From assembly GCF_019263705.2 (NCBI RefSeq), contig NZ_JADQDK010000001.1:3038001-3102000 (forward strand): a DNA stretch of 64,000 bases, written 5' to 3'. The stretch is from Pseudonocardia abyssalis (GTDB lineage Bacteria; Actinomycetota; Actinomycetes; Mycobacteriales; Pseudonocardiaceae). Below, one piece after another: positions 44,103 to 52,800 of this stretch. How positions within the stretch are numbered: the stretch's first letter is position 1; each line of letters starts with the position of its first letter. The notes under the pieces are model-generated. The model made no database searches and was not told the origin of the DNA. It saw only the letters and a program-made list of their open reading frames with translations. A program made the translations under genes and the position numbers.

Positions 44103-44895
44103 CTACGCCCCGGAGCAGCCGTCGACGGTGACCGGGCCGGTGCCCAGCGCTCCGAGCACCAGCCCGGCCACGCCCGCGTCGGTCGGCAGGTCGCCGTGCG
44201 CGACGACCGCATCCGGGCACACGTCCTGGAGCAGCACGTTCGTCGCGCCGGGGAGGCGGGCCGTGTCGTACGGGGTGACGACCTCGTCGTCGGCCGACCA
44301 CACCGACAGCCACGGCACGTGCGACCCGACGTCCGCCGCGGCCAGCTCCGCCAACTCGGCGCTGCCCGGCGCGATCCGGCGGCACGCGGGCGGGCAGGCG
44401 TCCGGGAGCGCGGCGGCGCCGGCGAGCGACGTGCCGTTGAGCGGCGAGCCCAGCGTCACGACCCGGCGGGCCTTCGCCGCGCCGTCGTCGCGCGCGACCC
44501 ACAGAGCCGTGACGACACCGCCCGCCGAGTACCCGACGACGTCGACGGACGGCGCACCCACGGCCAGCTCGGCGTCGACGGCGTCGTCGAGGACGCGGAC
44601 CTGCGCCGACAGGTCACCGGTGCCGTCGCCCGGGAGCTCCAGGACCCGCGGCGCGCCCGGTGGCGGCGATCCGCTCCGCGAGCGCGCCCAGGGCCGCGGA
44701 GTTCCCGCCGTAGCCGGGCACGAGCAGCACCGGCCCGGGGGCGTCCTGCGCGGGCCGGGCGTCCGGGTCGACCGCGGGCCCCCGCCCGGACAGCACGCCG
44801 ACCGCGACCCCCACCGCCCCCAGCACGGCGAGCAGCCCCACCACGATCACCAGGACCCGCCTCCGCGGGCTCACGCCGCCGTACCGGATCGGCAA
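44103..44895 (-). pseudogene. Frameshifted membrane-anchored lipase-like hydrolase
   Basis: The first 85 codons (44895 down to about 44650) encode a membrane anchor (VLVIVVGLLAVLGAVGVAVGVL) and strand 1 of a lipase, VLLVPGYGGNSAALGALAERIAATG. The frame then closes. Another frame continues in register with LELPGDGTGDLSAQ, VDVVGYSAGGVVTALWVARD (nucleophile), VTLGSPLNGTSL and SADDEVVTPYDTA to 44103. A single-base frameshift near 44645 explains both. It may be a pseudogene or a sequence error; the second half could start alone at a GTG at 44561. Confidence 0.65.
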
Positions 44896-44992
44896 ACTCG
44901 CCGTGCGGGGACGGCACCCTCGCGGGGGTGGTTCCGAACCCCTCCGCCGAGTGTGCCGGCCGCGTACGGGGTCGTGGCCGTTCGCGTACGGG

Positions 44993-46135
44993 TCACACCG
45001 GGGCCGCGGCGAGCAGGGCGTGCACGACGCCGTCGGCCAGCAGCCGGCCGCGGCGGGTGAGGACCGCGACGCCGCCGTCCAGATCGAGCAGGCCGTCGCT
45101 CTCCGCGCGGGCGGCGGCGGCGGCGCCCGGGGCGTCGAGGAGGTCCAGGGGCAGGCCGGAGCGCAGGCGCAGGCGCAGCATCACGCGCTCGGTGTGCCGC
45201 TCGGACTCCGTCAGCTCTTCGCGCCCGGCCTCGGCCGACCCCTCGGCCACCGCGGTGGCGTACCGGGCCGGGTGCTTGACGTTCCACCAGCGCGACCCGG
45301 CCAGGTGCGAGTGCGCACCCGGACCCAGGCCCCACCAGTCGCCGTCGAGCCAGTAGCCGAGGTTGTGCCGGCACTGCGCGTCGGTGGTGGACGCCCAGTT
45401 CGACACCTCGTACCAGCCCAGACCCGCCGTCGAGAGCCGGTCGTCGATCAGCTCGTAGCGGGTGGCGGCGACGTCGTCGTCGGGGGCGGGGAGCTCGCCG
45501 CGCGCGACCCGGCGGGCCAGCGCGGTGCCGTCCTCGACGATCAGCGCATACGCCGAGACGTGGTCGACCCCCGCGTCGAGGACGGCGTCGAGCGACGCGC
45601 GCAGGTCGTCGTCGGTCTCGCCGGGGGTGGCGTAGATCAGGTCGAGGTTGACGTGGCCGAGCCCGGCGGCCCGCGCCTCCTTCGCCGCCTCGACCGCGCG
45701 GCCGGGGGTGTGGCGGCGGTCGAGCACCCGCAGCACGTGCGGCGCCGCGGACTGCATACCGAGCGACACCCGCGTGAACCCGGCGTCGACGAGCCCCGCG
45801 AAGAACTCCGGCGACGTCGACTCGGGGTTGGACTCGGTCGTGACCTCCGCGCCCGGGGCCAGCCCGAAGGTGTCCCGGACCGCGCCCAGCACCTCCCCGA
45901 GCCGCTGCGCCCCGATCAGCGACGGGGTGCCCCCGCCGACGAACACCGTGTCGACGGCCCGCTCGCCCACGGTGGCCGCGGCGACCTCCAGCTCGCGGCG
46001 CACGGCGGCGAGCCAGCCGTCCGGGGACGCACCGGAGCCGTCCAGCTCGGAGGCGGTGTAGGTGTTGAAGTCGCAGTAGCCGCAGCGCGCCGCGCAGAAC
46101 GGCACGTGGACGTAGATCCCGAACGGAGGCGGCAC
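44993..46135 (-). CDS. hemW: Radical SAM heme chaperone HemW (HemN-like)
   Basis: A 380-residue radical SAM protein: FGIYVHVPFCAARCGYCDF holds the CxxxCxxC cluster motif with the Cys-Asp-Phe typical of HemN/HemW, then VFVGGGTPSLIG, TTESNPESTSPEF and a C-terminal HemN-type domain with GLGPGAHSH. HemW inserts heme into target proteins; it lacks the extra N-terminal residues of true coproporphyrinogen oxidases. I chose GTG 46135 (family start VPPPFG, CACACT 8 nt upstream); GTG 46153 is also possible. Confidence 0.92.
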   Translation of the reverse strand: MPPPFGIYVHVPFCAARCGYCDFNTYTASELDGSGASPDGWLAAVRRELEVAAATVGERAVDTVFVGGGTPSLIGAQRLGEVLGAVRDTFGLAPGAEVTTESNPESTSPEFFAGLVDAGFTRVSLGMQSAAPHVLRVLDRRHTPGRAVEAAKEARAAGLGHVNLDLIYATPGETDDDLRASLDAVLDAGVDHVSAYALIVEDGTALARRVARGELPAPDDDVAATRYELIDDRLSTAGLGWYEVSNWASTTDAQCRHNLGYWLDGDWWGLGPGAHSHLAGSRWWNVKHPARYATAVAEGSAEAGREELTESERHTERVMLRLRLRSGLPLDLLDAPGAAAAARAESDGLLDLDGGVAVLTRRGRLLADGVVHALLAAAPV

Positions 46136-46153
46136 GACTCCCGAGTGTGCCAC

Positions 46154-46324
46154 CGTGCCCGGCCGGGCCGCCCGGCTACCGCGGTCCGCGCACCCGGTCG
46201 ACGAGCTCGCGGGCCATCAGGTCGGGCTCCTGCCACGGCACGACGCGGCTCACCCGGGCGACGCGACGGCCCGGCCGCGGGGGGGGGCGGCGCGCGCCCG
46301 TCGGGGAGCCGCACGCGACCGGGG
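46154..46324 (-). other. Gap with possible gene remnant and poly-G tract
   Basis: 171 bp between hemW and the AraC gene. One minus-strand frame ends VVPWQEPDLMARELVDRVRGPR at 46176, which reads like the C terminus of a real protein but has no body upstream; I cannot name the family. A run of nine G (46279-46287) lies inside the same stretch. Possibly a decayed gene. Confidence 0.3.
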
Positions 46325-47275
46325 TCACGCCGGTCGTCCGGCCCGCCAGTCGCTGGGTGACATGCCGTAGGCGGCGCGGAAGGCCCGGCTGAACGCCGCG
46401 AGGTCGGCGAAGCCCCAGCGGCGGGAGACGTCGGTGATGGAACGGGAGGCGGACCGCGGATCGAACAGGTCGCGCCGACACCGCTCCAGGCGCATGCGCT
46501 GGATCTGCTGCGACACCGTGCCGCCGCGGTGGGCGAAGAGCCGGTGCAGGTGGCGGGTGGAGACGAAGTGCGCGGCCGCGATGCCGGCCGGCCCGAGGTC
46601 GGGATCGGCGAGGTGCTCGACGATGTAGGCGTCGACGCGGCGCAGCAGGTCGTCGGCGGAACGGGTGGGCTCGGCGGGACGCACCTGCTCCCCGGCGACG
46701 GTCGCGACCAGCTCCGCCACCTCCGACGCCAGGCGCACACCGCCCGCGGGACTCAGCTCGGGCGGGCCCGCCACCAGGTCGCGCAGCACCCGCCCGACGA
46801 TCGCCCCCAGCCCGGTGCCCCCGTTCAGCCGACGGGCGGTGAGCTGCTGCGACGCGCCCTGCTCCAGGGTGATGCTGGACCGCGGCCAGGTGAAGACCAG
46901 CAGCTCCCACTCGCCGTGCAGACCCCAGTGGAAGGGCCGGTCGGTCTCGTAGACGGCGAAGTCGCCGGGGGCGAGCGTGGCCTCCCGCCCGTCCTGCGTC
47001 ACCCGCGCCGCCCCCGCGGCGATGAGGCCGACCTGCAGGTAGACGTCGTCGTCGCGCCGGGCCAGCCCGGGGGTGCGGCTGCAGCCCTGCGGCCCCGAGG
47101 AGACGGACGCGACCTTGAGGTGGCCCAGCCCTCCGCAGCGGACCGAGCCGGCGAAGTCGGCGCGCCGGTCGGCGTGGATGTCGAGCGCGACGAAGTTGTC
47201 GCGGATCAGGTCCCGCCAGACGTCCAGGCGGTCGGTGGCGGCGGTGATGGTCGCCGCGGTGGTGGGTGAGCCCAT
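46325..47275 (-). CDS. AraC-family transcriptional regulator
   Basis: A 316-residue regulator: N-terminal cupin-like AraC-binding domain (about 10-180; WRDLIRDNFVALDIHADRRADFAGSVR, VTQDGREATLAPGDFAVYETDRPF) and a C-terminal double HTH (about 215-315; SADDLLRRVDAYIVEHLADPDLG, FVSTRHLHRLFAHRGGTVSQQI, ITDVSRRWGFADLAAFSRAFRAAYGMSPSDWR). ATG 47275 is preferred: TACTGT (47304-47309, minus) gives a 22-nt leader with GAGG. Divergent from the molybdoenzyme operon, which it probably controls. Confidence 0.87.
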   Translation of the reverse strand: MGSPTTAATITAATDRLDVWRDLIRDNFVALDIHADRRADFAGSVRCGGLGHLKVASVSSGPQGCSRTPGLARRDDDVYLQVGLIAAGAARVTQDGREATLAPGDFAVYETDRPFHWGLHGEWELLVFTWPRSSITLEQGASQQLTARRLNGGTGLGAIVGRVLRDLVAGPPELSPAGGVRLASEVAELVATVAGEQVRPAEPTRSADDLLRRVDAYIVEHLADPDLGPAGIAAAHFVSTRHLHRLFAHRGGTVSQQIQRMRLERCRRDLFDPRSASRSITDVSRRWGFADLAAFSRAFRAAYGMSPSDWRAGRPA

Positions 47276-47418
47276 GTGCGCCTCGACTGTTCGGGGTCCG
47301 TCGACAGTAGGAGCGGGCACCGACGGGGGTCAACGCCTGCGACGATGTGTCACTGAGCGACAACACGTTCGTCACGCAGGGCCTAACGGCGGTCCCCGGG
47401 CCGTCGCAGGATGCAGCG
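47276..47418. promoter_or_regulatory. Divergent control region, AraC / molybdoenzyme
   Basis: 143 bp. ACTGT (47286-47290) and ACAGT (47304-47308) form an inverted repeat that overlaps the AraC -10 TACTGT. TGTCACTGAGCGACA (47348-47362) is a second imperfect palindrome on the operon side. Both are candidate AraC sites. No clear -10 for the rightward operon is seen. Confidence 0.4.
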
Positions 47419-49548
47419 ATGACCGCGATCGAGGACATCCCCCTCACCGACGTCACCACCACCGTGCGGGCCGCGTGCCCGCACGACTGCCCGGACACCT
47501 GCGCGATGCTCGTGACCGTGGAGAACGGCAAGGCCACGGGGGTGCGGGGTGACCCCGACCACCCGTTCACCAACGGCGGCCTCTGCGTCAAGGTCAACAA
47601 CTACCCGGACAAGGTCTACAACCCGGACCGCATCCTGCACCCGCTGCGGCGGACCGGCCCGAAGGGCAGTGGGCAGTTCGAGGAGATCAGCTGGGACACC
47701 GCGCTCGACGAGATCGCCCTGCGTTTCCGCTCGACGATCGACGAGCACGGCCCCGAGTCCGTCATGCCGGTGAGCTACCTCGGCACCCAGGGCATCCTCA
47801 ACGGCCTCAACGTCGGCGACCCGTTCTTCAACAAGATGGGTGCCACCGTCTCCGAGCGCACGTACTGCGACTCCGGTGCGTGCACGGCGTACACGATGAC
47901 GATCGGCGCCACCGCGGGCGTCGACCCGGAGAGCCTCGTGCACTCCCGCTACATCATCATCTGGGCCTGCAACATGGTCTCGACGAACCTGCACCTGTGG
48001 CCGTTCGTCGCCGAGGCGCAGAAGCGCGGCGCGAAGGTCGTCGTCATCGACCCGATGAAGCACCGCACCGCGAAGCGCGCCGACTGGCACATCCCGATCC
48101 GGCCCGGCACCGACGGCGCGCTCGCCCTGGCGATGATGCACGTGATCATCACCGAGGGCCTCACCGACGAGGACTACATCCGCGACCACACCGTGGGCTA
48201 CGAGGAGCTCACGGAGCGCGTGCAGGAGCACACCCCGGAGTGGGCGTCGGAGCAGACCGGCATCCCGGCCGAGGACATCCGCACCCTGGCCCGGGAGTAC
48301 GCGACCTCCGCTCCGTCGATGATCCGCATCGGCGTCGCGATCGAGCGGCACGCGGGCGGTGGCCAGACCGTCCGCTCGATCGCCTGCCTGCCCGCGCTCG
48401 TCGGCGCCTGGAAGAACGTCGGCGGCGGCCTGCTGCAGCTGCCGCTGTGGGCGCACCCGGTCAACTGGGGCGCGCACATGCACCCCGAGCTGCAGACGCC
48501 GGGCACGCGCGTCGTCAACCAGTACCTGCTCGGCCGCGCCCTGAACGGCGAGATGGAGCTGGACCCGCCGATCAACGCGCTGATGGTCTACAACTCCAAC
48601 CCGCTCGTCGTCTGCCCGGAGCAGGACAAGATGGCCGCCGGGCTCGCCCGCGAGGACCTGTTCACCGTGGTCAGCGACCACGTCCTGACCGACACCGCGC
48701 GCTACGCCGACATCGTCCTGCCCGCCACCACCCAGCTCGAGCAGAAGGACCTCATGTTCAGCTGGGGCCACTTCTACATCACCTACAACGAGCCGGCGAT
48801 CGAGCCGCTGGGCGAGGCGATCCCCAACACCGAGCTGTTCCGCAGGCTCGCCGCGCGCATGGGCTACACCGAGCCCTGCTTCACCCGCACCGACGACGAG
48901 ATGATGGCCGAGGCCTACGACTGGGACGCCCCCGCGATGGAGGGCATCACCCTGGAGTCGCTGCGCGAGTCCGGCTGGGCCCGGCTCAACCTGCCCGGCC
49001 CCGACGAGTACGCCCCGCACGCGGAGGGCAACTTCCCGACGCCGTCGGGCAAGACGGAGTTCAGGTCCTCGATCGAGAACAACTTCGTCGTGCCGCTGTT
49101 CCGCCAGGGCAGCAACGACCACCAGCCCGGCGAGTACGTCGACCCGGTGCCGCACTACGTCCCGCCGCGCGAGACCGCCGACGGCGGCTACCGGCTCAAC
49201 CTGATCTCCCCGAAGTCGCACGCGTTCGTCAACTCCAGCGCGGGTGACCAGGACAAGCAGAAGCGCGTCCAGGGCGAGCAGTCGGTGATCCTGCACCCGC
49301 AGGACGCCGAGGAGCGCGGCATCTCGAACGGGCAGTACGTCCGGGTCTTCAACGACCGCGGGCAGTACATCGCGCTCGCGGAGATCAGCGAGGACATCGC
49401 GCCGGGCGTGGCGATGTCGCCGATGGGCGTGTGGCGCAAGAACGCGAAGGACCAGTCGACGGTCAACGCCGTCAACCCGTTCCGCTTCGCCGACCTGGGC
49501 AACGCGCCGACCTTCTCCGACACCCGCGTCGAGGTCGAGGTCGTCTGA
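47419..49548 (+). CDS. Molybdopterin-dependent oxidoreductase
   Basis: A 709-residue DMSO-reductase-superfamily enzyme. N-terminal Fe-S motif ACPHDCPDTCAMLV with a later Cys in GGLCVKVN (4Fe-4S), then LGTQGILNGLNVGDPFFNKMGATVSERTYCDSGACTAYT (Ser candidate for molybdenum), YIIIWACNMVSTNLHLWPFV, and the C-terminal molybdopterin dinucleotide-binding domain (RLNLISPKSHAFVNSSAGDQDKQ). No Tat signal, so cytoplasmic. No electron-transfer subunit lies next to it. The ATG is preferred over an upstream GTG with no ribosome site. Followed by a MoeA-like gene with a TGATG overlap. Confidence 0.88.
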   Translation: MTAIEDIPLTDVTTTVRAACPHDCPDTCAMLVTVENGKATGVRGDPDHPFTNGGLCVKVNNYPDKVYNPDRILHPLRRTGPKGSGQFEEISWDTALDEIALRFRSTIDEHGPESVMPVSYLGTQGILNGLNVGDPFFNKMGATVSERTYCDSGACTAYTMTIGATAGVDPESLVHSRYIIIWACNMVSTNLHLWPFVAEAQKRGAKVVVIDPMKHRTAKRADWHIPIRPGTDGALALAMMHVIITEGLTDEDYIRDHTVGYEELTERVQEHTPEWASEQTGIPAEDIRTLAREYATSAPSMIRIGVAIERHAGGGQTVRSIACLPALVGAWKNVGGGLLQLPLWAHPVNWGAHMHPELQTPGTRVVNQYLLGRALNGEMELDPPINALMVYNSNPLVVCPEQDKMAAGLAREDLFTVVSDHVLTDTARYADIVLPATTQLEQKDLMFSWGHFYITYNEPAIEPLGEAIPNTELFRRLAARMGYTEPCFTRTDDEMMAEAYDWDAPAMEGITLESLRESGWARLNLPGPDEYAPHAEGNFPTPSGKTEFRSSIENNFVVPLFRQGSNDHQPGEYVDPVPHYVPPRETADGGYRLNLISPKSHAFVNSSAGDQDKQKRVQGEQSVILHPQDAEERGISNGQYVRVFNDRGQYIALAEISEDIAPGVAMSPMGVWRKNAKDQSTVNAVNPFRFADLGNAPTFSDTRVEVEVV

Positions 49549-50759
49549 TGAGCAGCCCGTCCGCCGGGGCCGCGTCCGCGCTGTGGCGGGCCGCACTGGG
49601 CGGCCCGTCCCTGCTCGGCACCGATCCCGTCCCCGTGCAGGACGCGGCGGGGCGCGTCACGGCCGGGCCGGTGCTGGCCCGGCTGTCCGCCCCCGCCGTG
49701 CCCTGCTCGGCGATGGACGGGATCGCGGTCACGGCCGCGGACACCGCGTCCGGCTCCGTCGCGGCGGGCTGCTTCGAGGTGGTCGACACCGGCGACCCAC
49801 TGCCCCCGGGTCGCGACGCCGTCGTGATGCGGGAGCACCTGCGCCGCCGTCCCGACGGGACGGTGACGCTGCCCGGCCCGGTCCCCGCCGGGCAGCACGT
49901 CCGTCCGGTCGGCGAGTCGGTCCGGGCGGGGGCGGAGCTCGTCGCGGCCGGGCGGGTGCTGCGCCCGGCCGACCTCGCCGCCGCGGCGACGGGTGGCCAC
50001 CGCACGCTCGACGTGCGGCGCCGCCCGGTCGTCACGATCGTCCCGACGGGCGACGAGGTGCGCCCGCTGGGCTCCGACCTGGCGCCGGGTGAGCTGCTCG
50101 ACACCAACTCGATCATGCTCGCCGCGACGTTGCGGACGTGGGGCGCGGACGTCCGCGTCACCGCGATCCAGCCGGACGTCCCGGACCGGATCTCCGACAC
50201 GGTCGGCACGGCCGCCCGGTCCTGCGACCTGGTGCTGGTGCTGGCCGGTTCCAGCGCGGGCCGCGACGACCACACGGCGGGCGTGGTGCGCGGACTCGGC
50301 GCGGTCGTCGTGCACGGGGTGGCCATGCGTCCCGGGCACCCCGTGCTGCTCGGCGTGCTCCAGGACGGGGGGTCCGTGCCCGTCGTCGGCGTGCCCGGCT
50401 ACCCCGCCGCGGCCGCGCTGGCCGTCGAACTGTTCGCCCTCCCGCTGCTGGCCGACCTGCAGGGGCGGTGTCCCGAGCGGCGCCCGTCCGTCGCGGCCCG
50501 GCTGTGCAGCGCGGTCCCGAGCCGGCCGGGTGTCGAGGAGTACGTCCTCGTCGCCCTGCCCGGGGACGGCACCGCGGTGCCCCTCGCCCGCGGTGCCGGT
50601 TCCCAGACGGCGCTCTCCCGGGCCGACGCCGTCCTGCGGATCGACGCCGGATGCGCAGGTCACGAGGACGGCGAGACCGTCGTGGTGCAGCCCGTCGAGC
50701 GTCCCGGCTGGGCCGGGGCCGGGCCGGTGGTGGAGCACGACGGCCGACTCGCCGTGTGA
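49548..50759 (+). CDS. moeA: MoeA-family molybdopterin molybdotransferase
   Basis: A 403-residue MoeA-like protein that inserts molybdate into adenylylated molybdopterin. Domains: MoeA N-terminal (PCSAMDGIAVTAADT, DTGDPLPPGRDAVV, GQHVRPVGESVRAG), central MoCF-binding (TIVPTGDEVRPLG, LLDTNSIMLAATLRTWGADV, LVLVLAGSSAGRDDHT) and a C-terminal MoeA_C part. The usual GGVSxG loop reads AGSSAGRDD. Start overlaps the molybdoenzyme stop, so it probably serves that enzyme specifically. Confidence 0.87.
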   Translation: MSSPSAGAASALWRAALGGPSLLGTDPVPVQDAAGRVTAGPVLARLSAPAVPCSAMDGIAVTAADTASGSVAAGCFEVVDTGDPLPPGRDAVVMREHLRRRPDGTVTLPGPVPAGQHVRPVGESVRAGAELVAAGRVLRPADLAAAATGGHRTLDVRRRPVVTIVPTGDEVRPLGSDLAPGELLDTNSIMLAATLRTWGADVRVTAIQPDVPDRISDTVGTAARSCDLVLVLAGSSAGRDDHTAGVVRGLGAVVVHGVAMRPGHPVLLGVLQDGGSVPVVGVPGYPAAAALAVELFALPLLADLQGRCPERRPSVAARLCSAVPSRPGVEEYVLVALPGDGTAVPLARGAGSQTALSRADAVLRIDAGCAGHEDGETVVVQPVERPGWAGAGPVVEHDGRLAV

Positions 50760-50809
50760 GCCGCCTCCCAGCATGCGGACGCCGATGGTGCCGGTGGCCG
50801 GACAAGTGG

Positions 50810-50815
50810 CACCCT
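50810..50815 (+). promoter_or_regulatory. -10 of the sulfite-reductase leader ORF
   Basis: CACCCT lies 6 nt before the GTG of the leader peptide, the same CACNNT-N6-start arrangement found at the other two sulfur leaders. Confidence 0.45.
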
Positions 50816-50821
50816 GAGCGG

Positions 50822-50911
50822 GTGATCCGGGCCCTGGCGCTGCGTCTCGTGGCACGCCGCCACGTCGACCTGCAGCGCGTCTGCAGCGCCATCTGTCGCA
50901 GCGCGCGCTGA
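50822..50911 (+). CDS. Cysteine leader peptide upstream of sulfite reductase
   Basis: A 29-residue ORF with GTG start, no Shine-Dalgarno and a -10 6 nt upstream, so leaderless. The C-terminal part reads ARRHVDLQRVCSAICRSAR. RRHVDLxRV...CR is the pattern of small leader peptides found before sulfur genes in actinobacteria, where ribosome stalling at Cys codons at low cysteine is thought to raise downstream expression. The two Cys codons are TGC and TGT. CAGCGCGCGCTG (50899-50910) is a perfect 12-bp palindrome at the end of the ORF, and ACGCG/CGCGT can pair before the sulfite reductase ribosome site. Confidence 0.72.
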   Translation: MIRALALRLVARRHVDLQRVCSAICRSAR

Positions 50912-50992
50912 ACCCCGCCCCTCCCGATCCGTTCCCGACGCGCCGCGCCATCACCCTGCGCCGCGTGCTGCATCCAGCCGGAGGCTGCCGTC

Positions 50993-52657
50993 GTGCCCCC
51001 CACCACACCTGTGAAGCGCAAGCGCGGAGAGGGCCAGTGGAAGCTGGGCCACCGCGAGCCGCTGAACCCGAACGAGCGCACCAAGAAGGACGACGACGGG
51101 CTCAACGTCCGCGCGCGCATCGAGAACGTCTACGCCAAGCGCGGCTTCGACTCGATCGACCCCGCCGACCTGCGGGGCCGGATGCGCTGGTGGGGCCTCT
51201 ACACGCAGCGCCGCCCCGGGATCGACGGCGGCCGCACCGCGGCGCTGGAGCCCGAGGAGCTCGACGACTCGTACTTCATGCTGCGCGTCCGGCTCGACGG
51301 CGGGGCGCTCACCACCGAGCAGCTCCGCGCGCTCGGCGAGATCAGCCAGGACCACGCCCGCGACACCGCCGACGTCACCGACCGGCAGAACATCCAGTAC
51401 CACTGGATCGACGTCGTCGACATGCCGGCGATCTGGGCGAAGCTCGAGGGTCTGGGCATGGTCACCACCGAGGCGTGCGGCGACACCCCGCGCGTCGTGC
51501 TCGGCTCCCCCGTCGCCGGGGTGTCCGCCGACGAGGTGCTCGACCCGCAGCCCGCCATCGACGCGATCGTCGCGACGTACGTCGGCAACCCCGAGTTCTC
51601 GAACCTGCCGCGCAAGTTCAAGTCGGCGATCTCCTGGCAGCAGGATGTCGCGCACGAGATCAACGACGTGTCGTTCATCGGCTCGGTGCACCCGGAGCAC
51701 GGCCCCGGCTTCGACGTCTGGGTCGGCGGCGGGCTGTCCACCAACCCGAAGATCGCGCAGCGGCTCGGCGCGTGGGTGCCGCTCGACGAGGTCCCCGACG
51801 TGTGGGCCGGGATCATCTCGGTGTTCCGCGACTACGGCTACCGCCGGCTGCGCCACCGCGCCCGCATCAAGTTCCTCGTCGCCGACTGGGGCGTCGAGGA
51901 GTTCCGCCGGGTCCTGGAGGACGAGTACCTGGGCCGCAGGCTGATCGACGGGGACGCGCCGCCGACGCCGGAGCACCCGATCGACCACGTCGGCGTGCAC
52001 AAGCAGGTCGACGGCCGCAACTACGTCGGGGTCGCCCCCGCGTCCGGCCGCGTCTCGGGCACGATCCTGGTGGCACTGGCCGACGCCGTCGAGAAGGCCG
52101 GCTCGGGCCGCGTCCGGCTCACCGCGCAGCAGAAGATCGTGGTCCTCGACGTCGCCGACGCCCATGTCGACGCCCTCGTCACGCAGCTCAACACCCTGGG
52201 TCTGCAGGCCGACCCGTCGCCGTGGCGGCGCGCGACGATGGCCTGCACCGGCATCGAGTTCTGCAAGCTCGCGATCGTGGAGACCAAGGAGCGGGCGATC
52301 CGGCTGGTCGAGGAACTGGAGAAGCGCCTCGCCGACGTCGTGCCGGAACACCCCATCTCCATCCACCTCAACGGCTGCCCCAACTCCTGCGCCCGCACGC
52401 AGGTCGCCGACATCGGGCTCAAGGGCCAGGTCGTCACCGACGCGGCCGGCAACCAGGTCGAGGGCTTCCAGGTGCATCTCGGCGGCGGGCTGGGGCTCGA
52501 CTCCGGGTTCGGCCGCAAGCTGCGCGGGCTCAAGGTCACCAGTGCGGAGCTGGGCGACTACGTCGACCGGGTCGTGCGGCGCTTCGCGGCGCAGCGCGAG
52601 GGCGACGAACGCTTCGCGCAGTGGGTGCTGCGCGCGGACGAGGACGACCTGAAGTGA
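50993..52657 (+). CDS. sir: Ferredoxin-dependent sulfite reductase
   Basis: A 554-residue siroheme / 4Fe-4S enzyme that reduces sulfite to sulfide, like mycobacterial NirA/SirA. Two nitrite/sulfite-reductase ferredoxin-like half domains and two core domains are present; cluster and siroheme Cys are in TMACTGIEFCKLAI and LNGCPNSCARTQ. WWGLYTQRR and TTEACGDTPR supply the Tyr and Cys that form the covalent crosslink in the tuberculosis enzyme. GTG start with GGAGG 10 nt upstream. First structural gene of the assimilation operon. Confidence 0.94.
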   Translation: MPPTTPVKRKRGEGQWKLGHREPLNPNERTKKDDDGLNVRARIENVYAKRGFDSIDPADLRGRMRWWGLYTQRRPGIDGGRTAALEPEELDDSYFMLRVRLDGGALTTEQLRALGEISQDHARDTADVTDRQNIQYHWIDVVDMPAIWAKLEGLGMVTTEACGDTPRVVLGSPVAGVSADEVLDPQPAIDAIVATYVGNPEFSNLPRKFKSAISWQQDVAHEINDVSFIGSVHPEHGPGFDVWVGGGLSTNPKIAQRLGAWVPLDEVPDVWAGIISVFRDYGYRRLRHRARIKFLVADWGVEEFRRVLEDEYLGRRLIDGDAPPTPEHPIDHVGVHKQVDGRNYVGVAPASGRVSGTILVALADAVEKAGSGRVRLTAQQKIVVLDVADAHVDALVTQLNTLGLQADPSPWRRATMACTGIEFCKLAIVETKERAIRLVEELEKRLADVVPEHPISIHLNGCPNSCARTQVADIGLKGQVVTDAAGNQVEGFQVHLGGGLGLDSGFGRKLRGLKVTSAELGDYVDRVVRRFAAQREGDERFAQWVLRADEDDLK

Positions 52658-52800
52658 GCGAGCGGGCCGTCCCGTTCTACTGCCCGTACTGCGGCGACGA
52701 GGACCTCCGGCCGGCTGAGGCCGCGCACGGCGCGTGGTACTGCCGGGCGTGCCTGCGCACGTTCACACTGAAGATGATCGGGATCGGAGTGCCTTCATGA
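52654..52800 (+). CDS. 48-aa zinc-ribbon protein between sir and cysH
   Basis: GTG at 52654 overlaps the sir stop (GTGA) and its TGA overlaps the cysH ATG (ATGA), so it is fully embedded in the operon. The 48 residues contain two CxxC pairs, FYCPYCGDED and WYCRACLRTF, about 20 residues apart, a zinc-ribbon or small rubredoxin-like layout, and end LKMIGIGVPS. Double translational coupling shows it is a real gene. Role unknown; it might help electron delivery or sense zinc or redox state. Confidence 0.8.
   Translation: MSERAVPFYCPYCGDEDLRPAEAAHGAWYCRACLRTFTLKMIGIGVPS

Noticed and set aside
46176..47600. Long frame continuing from the AraC region toward hemW as one protein
   Set aside because: The reading frame differs from the AraC frame and is composed of shadow sequence; only its last ~22 codons look protein-like, so it is noted as a possible remnant only.
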